64,000 nucleotides of DNA, taken from the NCBI GenBank assembly GCA_035544215.1, contig DATKHY010000007.1:310001-374000 (forward strand), read 5' to 3'. How positions within the stretch are numbered: position 1 is the first letter of the stretch; each line of letters opens with the position of its first letter. A program made the translations under genes and the position numbers. This DNA is from Candidatus Binatia bacterium (GTDB taxonomy: Bacteria > Vulcanimicrobiota > Vulcanimicrobiia > Vulcanimicrobiales > Vulcanimicrobiaceae). This document shows, one piece after another, positions 50,185 through 59,569 of this stretch. Below the pieces are notes generated by a model. The model worked only from the letters and a program-made list of their open reading frames with translations. It had not been told where the DNA came from and did not search any database.

Positions 50185-51137
50185 TTGCCGCGCTGGTGCT
50201 CGCGGCGATCTCGCTCATCCCGGTTCACGGCGTCGTCCTCGACACACTGCGCGACGGATCGGCGATCGTCCGCACCGAACCGGTGACGCAGATGCTGCCC
50301 GGGCGCACGCTGCGCTACGTGCTGCGACCCAACGCGGCGTTCGCGGCCGGCACGAACGTCGACGCGTTCCTGGACCCGTCGTCGCGGCCGCTGGCGTTGC
50401 TCGACCCCATCCCGGCGGCGCCGTTCGCGCCCGGGATGCCGGACGCGGGAAAGGCCACGCCGGTCGTGCTTGGCGGCGGGCTTCCGCGAGCCACGCTGGT
50501 CGACCAGGGCGGCCGATCGGTGCAGCTCGATCGCGCCTACCTAGGCAAGACGCTCCTGCTCTCCTTCATCTTCACGCGCTGTCCGGACCGGACGCTCTGC
50601 CCGGCGATTAGCGGCAAGTTCGCGTACCTTCAGGCGCACCTCGACCCGACGCACTTCGCGCTCGCCGAGGTCACGCTCGATCCCCAGTACGATTCGCCGG
50701 CGGTACTGCGGCGCTACGCGGACGCGTACGGTGCGAGGCGCGAGAGCTGGACCCTGCTCACCTCCACCGGTTCCACGATCCAACGCGTGCTCGACGCGTT
50801 CGAGATAAGCTCGATGCGCCTGAGCACGAGCAACTTTCTCCACGACGACAAGCTGTTCGTCGTCGCACCGACCGGGCGCGTCGCGTACGTCGTCGAGACC
50901 GCCGCCTGGGATCCGCGCGCCGTGCTCGCGGAGGCGCAGAGTATCTCCGGAACCGCTAGCAATCCGTTCGAGCGTTTTAAGCTCGCGCTGGTCGCCAACG
51001 TGATCGCGATCTGCGGGGGCAACCAGTTCGCGGGGATCGCCCTGCTCGAGATGTCCCTATTCGCGATCATCACGGTCATCGCGCTGGCGGCGCTATGGGT
51101 TGTCGCGCGCGTGCTTTGGCCACCGGTATCGTCGTAG
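50181..51137 (+). CDS. SCO-like protein with N-terminal extension and C-terminal membrane helix
   Basis: 318 residues. An N-terminal ~60-residue strand-rich part ('HGVVLDTLRDGSAIVRTEPV', 'LPGRTLRYVLRPNA') resembles a CusF-like copper domain. The SCO domain has 'FIFTRCPDRTLCPAISGKF', in which the two Cys are spaced CxxxxxC, a known variant, and the distal His in 'FLHDDKLFVVAPTGRV'. A C-terminal helix ('LFAIITVIALAALWVVARVLW') anchors it. The ATGA overlap with the first SCO gene implies coupled expression and perhaps successive copper hand-over. Confidence 0.85.
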   Translation: MIAALVLAAISLIPVHGVVLDTLRDGSAIVRTEPVTQMLPGRTLRYVLRPNAAFAAGTNVDAFLDPSSRPLALLDPIPAAPFAPGMPDAGKATPVVLGGGLPRATLVDQGGRSVQLDRAYLGKTLLLSFIFTRCPDRTLCPAISGKFAYLQAHLDPTHFALAEVTLDPQYDSPAVLRRYADAYGARRESWTLLTSTGSTIQRVLDAFEISSMRLSTSNFLHDDKLFVVAPTGRVAYVVETAAWDPRAVLAEAQSISGTASNPFERFKLALVANVIAICGGNQFAGIALLEMSLFAIITVIALAALWVVARVLWPPVSS

Positions 51138-51190
51138 GTCCCCAAGGGCGCAGGCGCTCGCAGGAAGGCAAGGAAGCGTAGTGCCTGGCT

Positions 51191-51724
51191 ATGGAGCAGA
51201 GGGCGTTCTTGGAGCATGCCATGGAACGGTATGGCAAGGCGGCGTACAACTTCGCCTACCGCCTGACGCACAACGAATCCGATGCAAGCGACCTCACCCA
51301 GGAAGCCTTCATCCGCGTCTTTCGAGCCTGGCGCAGTTTTAAACCAGGGACCTCCTTCCTGTCCTGGATCTATCGGATCGTCACAAACCTGCACCGAGAC
51401 GAACTTCGGCGGCGCAAAGGACGTTATCAGGAAGAGCTCCCGGAATCGGATGAGCCCCAGCAATTCGGCAGCGGCCGCCCGCTCGCGGTTCAACCCATCG
51501 AGGAATATATGGACGGCTACCTCAGCGAACCGGTCTCGAAAGCGCTCTCCGAACTCACCGCGGAGCAGCGTGAGATCGTGATGCTCGCCGACGTCGAAGA
51601 TTTCAGCTACCAAGAAATCGGCGAGGTCATCGGCTGTTCGGTCGGAACCGTTCGCTCGCGGCTGCACCGCGCCCGGGGGCAACTTCGCAAGCTCGTCAAC
51701 CGTCATATGAAATCGTCGCCATGA
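51191..51724 (+). CDS. ECF-type RNA polymerase sigma factor
   Basis: 177 residues from ATG 51191. Region 2: 'AYNFAYRLTHNESDASDLTQEAFIRVFRAWRSF' and 'SFLSWIYRIVTNLHRDELRRRK'. Region 4: 'LTAEQREIVMLADVEDFSYQEIGEVIGCSVGTVRSRLHRARGQLRKLV'. The linker is longer and more acidic than usual ('EELPESDEPQQFG'). The stop overlaps the anti-sigma start (ATGA), and a RseB-like gene follows, so the set forms an envelope-stress switch of the SigE type. Confidence 0.93.
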   Translation: MEQRAFLEHAMERYGKAAYNFAYRLTHNESDASDLTQEAFIRVFRAWRSFKPGTSFLSWIYRIVTNLHRDELRRRKGRYQEELPESDEPQQFGSGRPLAVQPIEEYMDGYLSEPVSKALSELTAEQREIVMLADVEDFSYQEIGEVIGCSVGTVRSRLHRARGQLRKLVNRHMKSSP

Positions 51725-52191
51725 ATCAAACGCATCCGACGCCGGAAGAACTCGTCGAATACCTTCACGGTGAGCTGCCGCCACCGCAAGACGCCGCCGT
51801 GCACGCGCATCTGGCGGAGTGCTCGCCGTGCGCGCGAGCGTACGAGGCGGAGACGTCGCTCAGGGAGCTGGTTCGCGCGCACGCTCGCTCGGAGGACCGC
51901 GAGCTTCCTTACCGCGTCGTCGCGGCGATTCGCGATGCTGCCGCCGAGCGAACGTCGCCGCCGGCATGGGAAAGCATCCGATCGGCGCTCCGTCCCGCCA
52001 TCCTGATCCCGGCCGCCGCCGCACTCGCCGTCGCGCTCTACTTCGGGGTGAGCGGCCGCCATTCGGGTGAAGCAACCCCGATCAATGCCGCGTACTACGT
52101 GAACAACCATGCCGCCCTTACGGCGACGACGCCCTTTTCCGAAGACGCGCCGATGCCGGCAATGCTGACCTCGGATGATCAGACGCGGTAG
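51721..52191 (+). CDS. Anti-sigma factor with zinc-finger (ZAS) domain
   Basis: 156 residues. The N-terminal anti-sigma domain has 'TPEELVEYLHGELPPPQDAAVHAHLAECSPCARAYEAE', with the zinc motif Hx3Cx2C. A helix at residues ~96-115 ('PAILIPAAAALAVALYFGV') crosses the membrane and leaves a ~45-residue external tail. It should hold the ECF sigma factor inactive until an outside signal triggers its release. It overlaps the next gene by 17 bases. Confidence 0.9.
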   Translation: MNQTHPTPEELVEYLHGELPPPQDAAVHAHLAECSPCARAYEAETSLRELVRAHARSEDRELPYRVVAAIRDAAAERTSPPAWESIRSALRPAILIPAAAALAVALYFGVSGRHSGEATPINAAYYVNNHAALTATTPFSEDAPMPAMLTSDDQTR

Positions 52192-53203
52192 CGCCATTGC
52201 GGCGCTCGCCATGCTGACCGGCAGCGTATCGCTAGCCGCGGCGGGACCCGTGCCCGCTGCACCGGAGACGATGCTCTTCGCGGCGATCGCGGCACCGTCG
52301 AGCGTCTCGTATACCGGCGTCGTCGAGGTCGTTCGTTTCGGCAGCCACGCAGCGGAGGCGTCCGTCTACAGCATCGAACACCGAGCGCCGGACCTCACGC
52401 TTCGCGTCTACAGCGCGCCGTCGGCGCTGTCCGGCGACTCGGTGATTTCGAAGGGAGACCTGAGCTTTTCCGTCGACGCCCGCCGGCACCGGATCGTCGA
52501 GACGCGCAATGCGGCGCTCGACGACCGCATCGCGATTAACGATAACTACGCGCTGCTGCGCGCGAACTATCAGATCGTCCGCAAGGACGACGAGACGTTC
52601 GACGGGCGGAGCGTCGTCGCGATCGTGTTGATCAACAAGTACAACCGCCGCACGGCGATGCTCGTGCGCGTCGATCGCGAGACGAAGCTGGTCTTAGACA
52701 AGCAGGAGTTCGCGCTCAATGGTTCGCTCGTGGGCGAGGTTCGCTTCCAGAGCGTACGCTACACGGCGGCGGTCGCGACCGCCGACTTCGCGCTTCCCAA
52801 GCAGTATCAGCTCGTGCAGGGCCCCACGTTCGGCGAGCCGCCGCAGAGCCCCGACAGCGCCGTCCGCAGCGCCGGCTTCGCGGCGCGCGAGCCGCGAACG
52901 CTGCCGGAGGGCTTCGCGCCAATCGAAGGTACTCTCGTCGAACTCAAGGGTGTCCGCACCGTTCACCTGTTGTACTCCGACGGCATCCGCACGATCTCGC
53001 TATTCGAAAACGCGTCGGCGTCAACTCTGGACATGACGGGATTGCAGACGGAGCGGACGCAGGTCGGCGGGCGCACGGCTCAATACGCGGAGGACGGCGC
53101 GATGGCGCTGCTCGCCTGGAGCGATACGACGCTCCACTACGCGCTCGTAGGCGAGCTCGGGCTGAGCGAGCTTCAAAAGATTGCCGCGTCGATCGCACCG
53201 TAG
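52175..53203 (+). CDS. MucB/RseB-like periplasmic regulator
   Basis: 342 residues. The signal peptide ends near 'VSLAAAGPVPAAP'. The N-terminal half has 'SVSYTGVVEVVRFG' and 'VYSIEHRAPDLTLRVYSAP', the LolA-like fold of the MucB/RseB lipid-sensing domain. It continues with 'YNRRTAMLVRVDRETKLVLDKQEF' and a C-terminal domain ('LPEGFAPIEGTLVELKGVRTVHLLYSDGIRTISLFENA'). RseB binds anti-sigma RseA and slows its cleavage. This gene completes a sigma/anti-sigma/RseB set. Confidence 0.85.
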   Translation: MIRRGSAIAALAMLTGSVSLAAAGPVPAAPETMLFAAIAAPSSVSYTGVVEVVRFGSHAAEASVYSIEHRAPDLTLRVYSAPSALSGDSVISKGDLSFSVDARRHRIVETRNAALDDRIAINDNYALLRANYQIVRKDDETFDGRSVVAIVLINKYNRRTAMLVRVDRETKLVLDKQEFALNGSLVGEVRFQSVRYTAAVATADFALPKQYQLVQGPTFGEPPQSPDSAVRSAGFAAREPRTLPEGFAPIEGTLVELKGVRTVHLLYSDGIRTISLFENASASTLDMTGLQTERTQVGGRTAQYAEDGAMALLAWSDTTLHYALVGELGLSELQKIAASIAP

Positions 53204-53238
53204 TGCGACCGACGCGGCTGTAGATTCCGAAACCCTAG

Positions 53239-56200
53239 CTAGATCTTGACGTTTGCCGTGAAGTAGAACTGGAGCGGCGTCTTATACGAGCCGTTCAAGG
53301 CCGTGACGATCGCCGGCCCTAGCTGCGGCTCGTAGGGGAACCGCCGGAACGGCTGGATCTGCGAGCCCGAAAAGCCCGGCGGGTTGACGATCGCGCCCGG
53401 CGTTCCGTAGGGTGCGACGGGATAGACCGTTCCCTCCAGGTTGCTGTAGGAGCAGACGTTGCCGTCGCTAACCGTCCACGGCTGCTTCGTGCCGCCCCAG
53501 CAGTAGTTCACGATGTTCGTCAGCTGCCCGACGAGCTGGATCTGCGGGCTCACGTCGTACGAGAGCTGCAGGTTGGCGATCAGCTCGTTGGGTTCCGTGA
53601 AGGCGCCGATCGGATCGAACACCCCGGTGTACGGATTCGGAATGTCGACCACGCCCGGGCACGTCGACGCATTGTAACGATCGCCGAAGAGCGGCTTGCC
53701 GCAACCGCTCGCCGGGTCGATGCCGGCCGAGCTAATCGGGATGCCGTACTTGCCGCCGCCTTGGAACTGCAACGACGGCGTAATCGCGAACTTCTTCTGC
53801 CGGTAGTTGAGCAGGATCGTGCCGACGTACGGCGAGCCGAAGCCCTGCGCCGCTAAGCCTAGCGACCCCGGGAACGTGTCGTAGGTCGGGAAGTTCTGGG
53901 CGGTGTTCACCAGCGCTTGCGGCGCCGAGAGCCAGTACGGATTGGCGATGTCGCCTCTCGGACATCCGCCGCCGGGCAACCCAGCGACCGGCGTGCCGGT
54001 GGTCGTATAGCACGCGTTCGCCGTCACGCCGTTCGAAGTGCTGCCGCCGCACATCGTGTTCAAAGCGCCAGGATGCGTGGCGCAGTACTTCGTGTAGGCG
54101 TTGTACTGAGCGATCGAGTTGTTGATCGGGGCGAGCACGGTCGTCCCGGAAGCGCCGGCCGCGATCGGCCCGTAGTGGACGTACGAGTTCGTGTAGGCAA
54201 ACGAGAGCAAGCCCGAGATGCCGTCGCGCGAGAAGTCGCCCTTCTGCAACTGGAACTCCAGGCCTTCGCTACGCTGGCTGCCGACGTTCAGACCGGACAC
54301 GAATCCGTTCTGCGGGATCAGGAAGAACTGCTGGATCTGATCTTGCGTCTGTCGCAAGAACGGAGTCAGCTTGAACGACCAGTCTGTGCCCTTCAGGCGA
54401 TGTTCCCACGAGATGTCGTAGTTGATGGAGGTCGGAGGCTGGATCGGATATCCTGGGCTGTTGCGGCCGAACTGCAGGAAGTGCGACCCGATGTAGTCCG
54501 CCAAGTCCTCCTGGCGCGTGTTGTATTGCTCGAATGCAGTGTTCGGCGCTTCCGTGTATCGGCCGTAGGAGAACCGGAACACGTCGTTCGCACTGGCCGT
54601 ATACGTTCCCGCGATGCGCGGCTGCCAGATGTTGAACGTGAAGTTCGCCGGAACGTTCTGCACGTTGGCCGTACGCGCACCCTTCGGGCACGCCGCGCCC
54701 GGACTTGGATTCGCGAACGGCGCCCCCGTGGTGTTGTTGATGCAATTGTCGAGGTTATACGCGTTGAACCAGAAGGCGCGCGCCGCCGTACCGCCGGCGC
54801 CGAGCGGCGGAGCCAGTGTATTTTGACCGACGAAGCCGAAGCTGTCGAGCCGCACGCCGACGTTGAGTAGCCACCGGTCGGTCGGGCGGTACTGGTCCGT
54901 GAGGGAGGCTCCGTAGAAGTTCGGGATCGTCCCGCTATACGTTCCGTTAAGGCCGTTCTCCGAGAGAAGGTAGGTGCAGGCGCTGCCGTCTTGCGGTTTG
55001 CCCGGGATCGGACACGAGTTGCCAACCGACGAAACGCTGTAACCAGGGGTCAGGGCGGTCTTGTTGGCGCTACAGTTGACGACGGCCGTTCCACTGGTAC
55101 TCGGAGCGTAGCAATACCCGCTATACGGATTCGCTGCGTTAACGACGTTGGCAAAATTGCCCTCGCCGGCAAGGTTGTAGAATCCATTGTTGTCGCGAAT
55201 GATCCGGGCCGTGGTATACGAGCCGGCGAGGCTGAGGAGATTCTGCTCGTTGAGCTGGTCCTGGAACTCCAAGCTGAGGCCGCGCGTATGCGTGTTCAGC
55301 TCGTAGTCGGGCGCGAGCGGGCAGAAGAAATTGCAGAAGTTTGTGTTGTAGGGACCGTTGAGGAACCAGTCGCTGTAGAACGTGAAGCCGTAGAGACGCA
55401 GGAAGGCCGACGATCCGAAGTTCTTCGTGTATTGGACCTTCGTGATGGCCGTGTCATTGTACGACTGATCGCGGGCCCCCGCGGGTATGACCGCCGGATT
55501 AGTCGGCGAACCGGTGTTAATGCTGTTGGGGAAGCTGTAGTTCCGCACGCAGCTGCCCAGGGCGTTGAGCGCCGCGCTGTTGAACGTCTTCCCGACGGAC
55601 GATCCGCAGCCCCATGTATAGGTGTTCAAGAATGTCACCGGGAGCGACGTGCCGTACGGGACGCCGCCGCCGGTTAGCGTGGAGGCCATCTCGCCGTTGA
55701 CGAGGGCCATGCAGTTCGCCCCTGATTGTGCGGCCGCTCCCGTACAGAACGATGAGGCAAAGTCGTTGGCGGAGTAATAAAACTGGTTCTTCAGCGACTC
55801 GTCGTCGTAGAGCAGCTGAACGTCGTCGCGGCCCGCGTCGTTACGATGCGGGATTCCGATGTGGAAGTTGAGGACGGTATTGCGGCCGTAGATCGTTGCC
55901 AATCCGACTGAGGCGTCGTTGTTCGGCCAATTTACCGGCCCGAGCGCGTAGTACGCGTCGCCGTTGCCTCCCCAAAACAGCGACCATCCGGGGGCAAACG
56001 GTTTCCCGAATGGGCCGGTTACGATGCCCTCTACGGGACCGAGCCAGTTATCGTACTCCGAGCCGTTGTTGCCGTTGATGTAGTTGAACGCTTGATTCAA
56101 CCCCGCGATGCCGACGTAGTACGAGAACATGCGATCCGGCGTCGCACCGCCGATCTCCACCGCCGCGCGGTGGTAGAACTGCGGCGTTGCGATGCCGAGC

Positions 56201-56979
56201 GAACCGGTGGCGTAACCCGGGAACGTTCCGCTCTTGATGACCTGATTGATGAAGCCCGACAGGCCTTGGCCTTCGGACGTCGCAGGGTTCGCACCCGTGT
56301 ATACCTGGACTTCCGCGTTGCCCAGCGACGACGCCGAGCTCGACGCGTAGTTATCGAACGACCGGTTTACCGGAACGCCGTCGAACTCATAGCCGACCTG
56401 ATCGTAGTCGCCGCCGCGAATGTTGACGGTGGCGTAGTAACCCGTCTGGTTGGGGATCACGTAGGCGCCGGGAACGGTAGAAATCGCCGAGTACGCCTGA
56501 TTGATCAGACCGCCGCCGCCCAGCGCGGCCGTGCCCGCTTGCGCTGCGGCGTTGATCGAATAGACGTCCGCGGTCGTGCCCGACTTGACGAGCGCGCCCC
56601 CCGCCACAGCGGAAACGCGGGCGATCGTCTTGAGCGCCTTGGGCATCCGGATCGAAACGGTCTGCACCGTGTCGGCGAAGACGATCTGACCGGGCACGCT
56701 GGTGGGTTGGTAGCCGGACTTCGACACGGTCACGGTGTACGTGTCCGGGCCGAGGGTGAGGAACGAGAAGTGGCCCGCCGCGTCGGTGGTTACACTCACC
56801 GACTGCGAAGGACTCGTGGCGGTGACTTGGGCTCCCGCGATGGGAGCAGCGGTATCGGCATCCACGACGGAACCGGTGAGACCGCCGGTCACGCTGGCCA
56901 GTGTCCACGTTGCCTGGCCGAAAAACATGACGAGCAGCAGCAGCGCGGTGCCGAGATGCCGGAGCGATCTCCGGATCAT
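53239..56979 (-). CDS. Very large TonB-dependent receptor-like outer-membrane protein
   Basis: 1246 residues from ATG 56979, six bases after GGGAGGT. The signal peptide ends near 'TLAS'. Residues ~35-115 hold the regulatory-like domain ('GLTGSVVDADTAAPIAGAQV', 'TTDAAGHFSFLTLGPDTYTV'). The plug has 'VPGAYVIPNQTGYYATVNIRGGDYDQVGYEFDGVPV' and 'GNAEVQVYTGANPATSEGQGLSGFINQVIK'. The barrel carries long extracellular loops with many Cys pairs (for example 'FCNFFCPL'). Size and Oar-like layout suggest uptake or display of a large ligand. The last residues are 'LQFYFTANVKI'. Confidence 0.85.
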   Translation of the reverse strand: MIRRSLRHLGTALLLLVMFFGQATWTLASVTGGLTGSVVDADTAAPIAGAQVTATSPSQSVSVTTDAAGHFSFLTLGPDTYTVTVSKSGYQPTSVPGQIVFADTVQTVSIRMPKALKTIARVSAVAGGALVKSGTTADVYSINAAAQAGTAALGGGGLINQAYSAISTVPGAYVIPNQTGYYATVNIRGGDYDQVGYEFDGVPVNRSFDNYASSSASSLGNAEVQVYTGANPATSEGQGLSGFINQVIKSGTFPGYATGSLGIATPQFYHRAAVEIGGATPDRMFSYYVGIAGLNQAFNYINGNNGSEYDNWLGPVEGIVTGPFGKPFAPGWSLFWGGNGDAYYALGPVNWPNNDASVGLATIYGRNTVLNFHIGIPHRNDAGRDDVQLLYDDESLKNQFYYSANDFASSFCTGAAAQSGANCMALVNGEMASTLTGGGVPYGTSLPVTFLNTYTWGCGSSVGKTFNSAALNALGSCVRNYSFPNSINTGSPTNPAVIPAGARDQSYNDTAITKVQYTKNFGSSAFLRLYGFTFYSDWFLNGPYNTNFCNFFCPLAPDYELNTHTRGLSLEFQDQLNEQNLLSLAGSYTTARIIRDNNGFYNLAGEGNFANVVNAANPYSGYCYAPSTSGTAVVNCSANKTALTPGYSVSSVGNSCPIPGKPQDGSACTYLLSENGLNGTYSGTIPNFYGASLTDQYRPTDRWLLNVGVRLDSFGFVGQNTLAPPLGAGGTAARAFWFNAYNLDNCINNTTGAPFANPSPGAACPKGARTANVQNVPANFTFNIWQPRIAGTYTASANDVFRFSYGRYTEAPNTAFEQYNTRQEDLADYIGSHFLQFGRNSPGYPIQPPTSINYDISWEHRLKGTDWSFKLTPFLRQTQDQIQQFFLIPQNGFVSGLNVGSQRSEGLEFQLQKGDFSRDGISGLLSFAYTNSYVHYGPIAAGASGTTVLAPINNSIAQYNAYTKYCATHPGALNTMCGGSTSNGVTANACYTTTGTPVAGLPGGGCPRGDIANPYWLSAPQALVNTAQNFPTYDTFPGSLGLAAQGFGSPYVGTILLNYRQKKFAITPSLQFQGGGKYGIPISSAGIDPASGCGKPLFGDRYNASTCPGVVDIPNPYTGVFDPIGAFTEPNELIANLQLSYDVSPQIQLVGQLTNIVNYCWGGTKQPWTVSDGNVCSYSNLEGTVYPVAPYGTPGAIVNPPGFSGSQIQPFRRFPYEPQLGPAIVTALNGSYKTPLQFYFTANVKI

Positions 56980-57029
56980 GTCGGGACCTCCCTTAAGGAT
57001 GCAATATAAGCAGGCTAGTTCGTAGTCCC

Positions 57030-58073
57030 TTAAGCGCTTCCTTGAGAAATCGTTAATAATGCTTGAACGCGCTCGCGCAGCTCGGGCGAAATCGCGTTCG
57101 GATCGGCGGTCGCATCCGGCGCTTGCGACGCGTCGTGAGTCGCCGCGATCGAAGCGATCGAGCGTGTCAGGGCGTCGAGGTCGTATCCGCCTTCCAGGAC
57201 GTATGCGACGGAGCCCTCGCAGTACTGCTCGGCCGCGCGGCGGATCGCAGCCGCGATGGGCGCCGCCGCTTCGACGCCTATGCCGAGGTCGCCCACCGCG
57301 TCGCCCGCGACGTAGTCGAAGCCCGCGCTCACGATAATCAAGCCGGGACGCACGGCTGCAGCCGCGAGCGGCAGCAGCCGCTCCCACAGCGCGACGAAGG
57401 CCTCCGTCGAGACTCCGCCGACCGGCAACGGCACGTTGAGCACGAGGTCGTCTCCACGACGGTAGCTGCGCGCCCCCGTGCCGGGATAGGCCGGATACGC
57501 GTGGGTGGAGACGTAAGAAAGCCCGTCGCCGGCAACGGCCTCGGTGCCGTTGCCGTGGTGGTAGTCGAAGTCGACGATCAGGACGCGCCGCGAGTTTCCG
57601 GTCGCGGCTTGGTAGGCGCGCGCCGCGATCGCGACGTTGTTGAAGAGGCAGAAGCCCATGCCGCGGTCAGGCTCCGCGTGATGCCCAGGCGGACGCACCA
57701 GCGCGAAGGCACCCCCGCGCCGCGCGACGGCGACCTCGACCGCGGCGATCGCACCGCCGGCGGCGCGCCGCGCGGCGCGATACGAGGGCGCGTCGACGAC
57801 CGTGTCGCCGGTGGAAAGATATCGTGCGTCGTCGGCAGCCGCGACCTCACGCTCGACGAGCTGGACGTAGCCTCGGGCGTGCACGCGCTCGATCTCCCCC
57901 TCGGTCGCGTCGCGCGCCGGTGCGCGATCCGCGAGAATGCCGCGCGCCGCGAGCGCAGCACCGACCGCCTCGACGCGATCCGGACGCTCGGGATGCGCTA
58001 CGCCGCGAAGATGCTGCGCGTAGAGCGGGTCAGTGACGAACTTCAGCCGGAGTGCTTCGTGCTGGGGCGGCAC
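57030..58073 (-). CDS. Histone-deacetylase-family (AcuC-like) deacetylase
   Basis: 347 residues from GTG 58073, overlapping the end of the TPR gene by 31 bases. Zn-dependent deacetylase core: 'HPERPDRVEAV', 'VRPPGHHAEPDRGMGFCLFNN' with the catalytic His pair, 'LIVDFDYHHGNGT' with Asp and His metal ligands, 'IIVSAGFD' with the third ligand and 'LEGGYDLDAL' with the active-site Tyr. Bacterial members remove acetyl groups from lysines, acetoin-related proteins or polyamines. Its operon with ETF genes hints at control of acylated metabolic enzymes, which is inference. Confidence 0.92.
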   Translation of the reverse strand: MPPQHEALRLKFVTDPLYAQHLRGVAHPERPDRVEAVGAALAARGILADRAPARDATEGEIERVHARGYVQLVEREVAAADDARYLSTGDTVVDAPSYRAARRAAGGAIAAVEVAVARRGGAFALVRPPGHHAEPDRGMGFCLFNNVAIAARAYQAATGNSRRVLIVDFDYHHGNGTEAVAGDGLSYVSTHAYPAYPGTGARSYRRGDDLVLNVPLPVGGVSTEAFVALWERLLPLAAAAVRPGLIIVSAGFDYVAGDAVGDLGIGVEAAAPIAAAIRRAAEQYCEGSVAYVLEGGYDLDALTRSIASIAATHDASQAPDATADPNAISPELRERVQALLTISQGSA

Positions 58074-59569
58074 CCGTTAGATGCGCCGTCGTGGACGGTA
58101 TTGTAGTCCTTCGTGCCCTTCTTCATCATCGGCAGCAGCCGCTTGTACGCCGCGGTCGCCTTGGCACACTGATTCGATCCCGCGTACGACTTGGCCGCGA
58201 TGTAGAGCAGCGGCGGATTCTGGTCGAGGAAGCCGTGCGCGGCCTTGTCCAGGGCGTCGAAGATCTGCGCCGCTTCTTTATAATTGCGTAGCTCGAAGTC
58301 GGCACCGGCGACGCATCCCAGCGTCTCGGGGTTGCGCTGAATTTCGAAGCTCTTGCCGCACGCGTCTCGAGCTCCCGAGTAATCGTGGACGCGCGAATAG
58401 GCCTGGCCGAGGAGCGCGAAGCCCTGCGCATCCGGCGAGATCTGCGTGTAGTGCTTCAAGTAGTTCACGCTGTCGTTGAGGCGGCCGGCCTGCATGGCCA
58501 TCTCGCCCATGCCGAGCAGCGCTCCCGGACTGTTGGGATCGAGCGCCAGCGCGGCTTGCCACTGCGTGACCGCCTGCCCGTACTGGCGCTGCGACGCGAG
58601 GTAGTTGCCGTAGGCGACGAAGCCGGCCGGCACCTTCGGGAACTGCGTCACCATCTGCTGGAAGATCGCAACGCCCTGTGCGTCCTTCTTCTCCTGCACG
58701 AAGTAGTCGGCCTTACGCGTCATGATCGCGACCTTTTCGTCGTCCGTAGGAGCGGCAACCACCGCGTCGTCGTACGCCTCGGTGGCGTGCGCGTCGTCGT
58801 GCTGCTTCGCGTACAGGTCGGCCCTGAACACCAGCGCTTGGATGTTGCGGGGGTCGACGGCCAAGGCGCGCGCGGTCGTCTGCAGCGCCAAGGGGATGTT
58901 GTCCTGCTGCGCGTAAGTCGTCGCGATCTGGAACAACGCCGACGTGTCCTTCTTGTTCATGGCGTAGGCGATCTCGAACTGCGCGCGCGCGTCGTCAAAA
59001 TGCTGCTCGGACGCGTATACGCTCCCCAGCGTCATGTACGCCTGCGGCTCCGCCTTGTTGAACGTCACCGCGCGCTTGGCCACCCGCTCCGCGTCATTCG
59101 GACGATTCGTGCGGATGTACACGTCGGCGAGCTGGGCGAGCACGCCGAAGTTGGTGGGATCGAGATTCGACGCCTGTTCGAGGTCGTATGTCGCGGCCAT
59201 CGCGTTGCCGAGCTGCTCCTCGGCGAAACCGTCGTAGTAAAAGACCTGTGCGGTCTTGTCGCCCATCTGCAGCAGGTGCTGCGTGTACTGCAGGGTGATG
59301 TCCGGCCGATTCACCTGGAGGTACTCGGCGGCGAGCTGCGCCATCGCGAGCTGATCGCTGGGGTTGGCCTTGAGCTTCGCCACCAAGCGCGGGATCGCGA
59401 TGCTCGGCGGCTCGGGACTAGCGGTCGGCAAGGCGGACGGCGACGGCGAGGGGCTCGGCGTCGATTTCTTCCCGCCGCCGAACAGGCCGGCTTGCGCGCT
59501 GGGGGTCGTCGCCGCGACGCCGACCGCGCAGCCGATGGCAATCAATGCGATGAGTCCAAATTGTTTCAA
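58043..59569 (-). CDS. Exported tetratricopeptide-repeat protein
   Basis: 508 residues. The signal peptide ends near 'PSAQA'. A Ser/Pro linker ('KKSTPSPSPSPSALP') precedes at least ten TPR units, for example 'AQLADVYIRTNRPNDAERVAKRA' and 'GEMAMQAGRLNDSVNYLKHY'. The C-terminal part has Cys residues that may form disulphides. It probably acts as a periplasmic scaffold. It overlaps etfA by four bases, so it is expressed with the ETF although it must be exported. Confidence 0.85.
   Translation of the reverse strand: MKQFGLIALIAIGCAVGVAATTPSAQAGLFGGGKKSTPSPSPSPSALPTASPEPPSIAIPRLVAKLKANPSDQLAMAQLAAEYLQVNRPDITLQYTQHLLQMGDKTAQVFYYDGFAEEQLGNAMAATYDLEQASNLDPTNFGVLAQLADVYIRTNRPNDAERVAKRAVTFNKAEPQAYMTLGSVYASEQHFDDARAQFEIAYAMNKKDTSALFQIATTYAQQDNIPLALQTTARALAVDPRNIQALVFRADLYAKQHDDAHATEAYDDAVVAAPTDDEKVAIMTRKADYFVQEKKDAQGVAIFQQMVTQFPKVPAGFVAYGNYLASQRQYGQAVTQWQAALALDPNSPGALLGMGEMAMQAGRLNDSVNYLKHYTQISPDAQGFALLGQAYSRVHDYSGARDACGKSFEIQRNPETLGCVAGADFELRNYKEAAQIFDALDKAAHGFLDQNPPLLYIAAKSYAGSNQCAKATAAYKRLLPMMKKGTKDYNTVHDGASNGCRPSTKHSG

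Noticed and set aside
56980-57387. N-terminal extension of the very large receptor
   Set aside because: The extension overlaps the deacetylase gene antisense-like in composition, while ATG 56979 is followed by a signal peptide and preceded by GGGAGGT.
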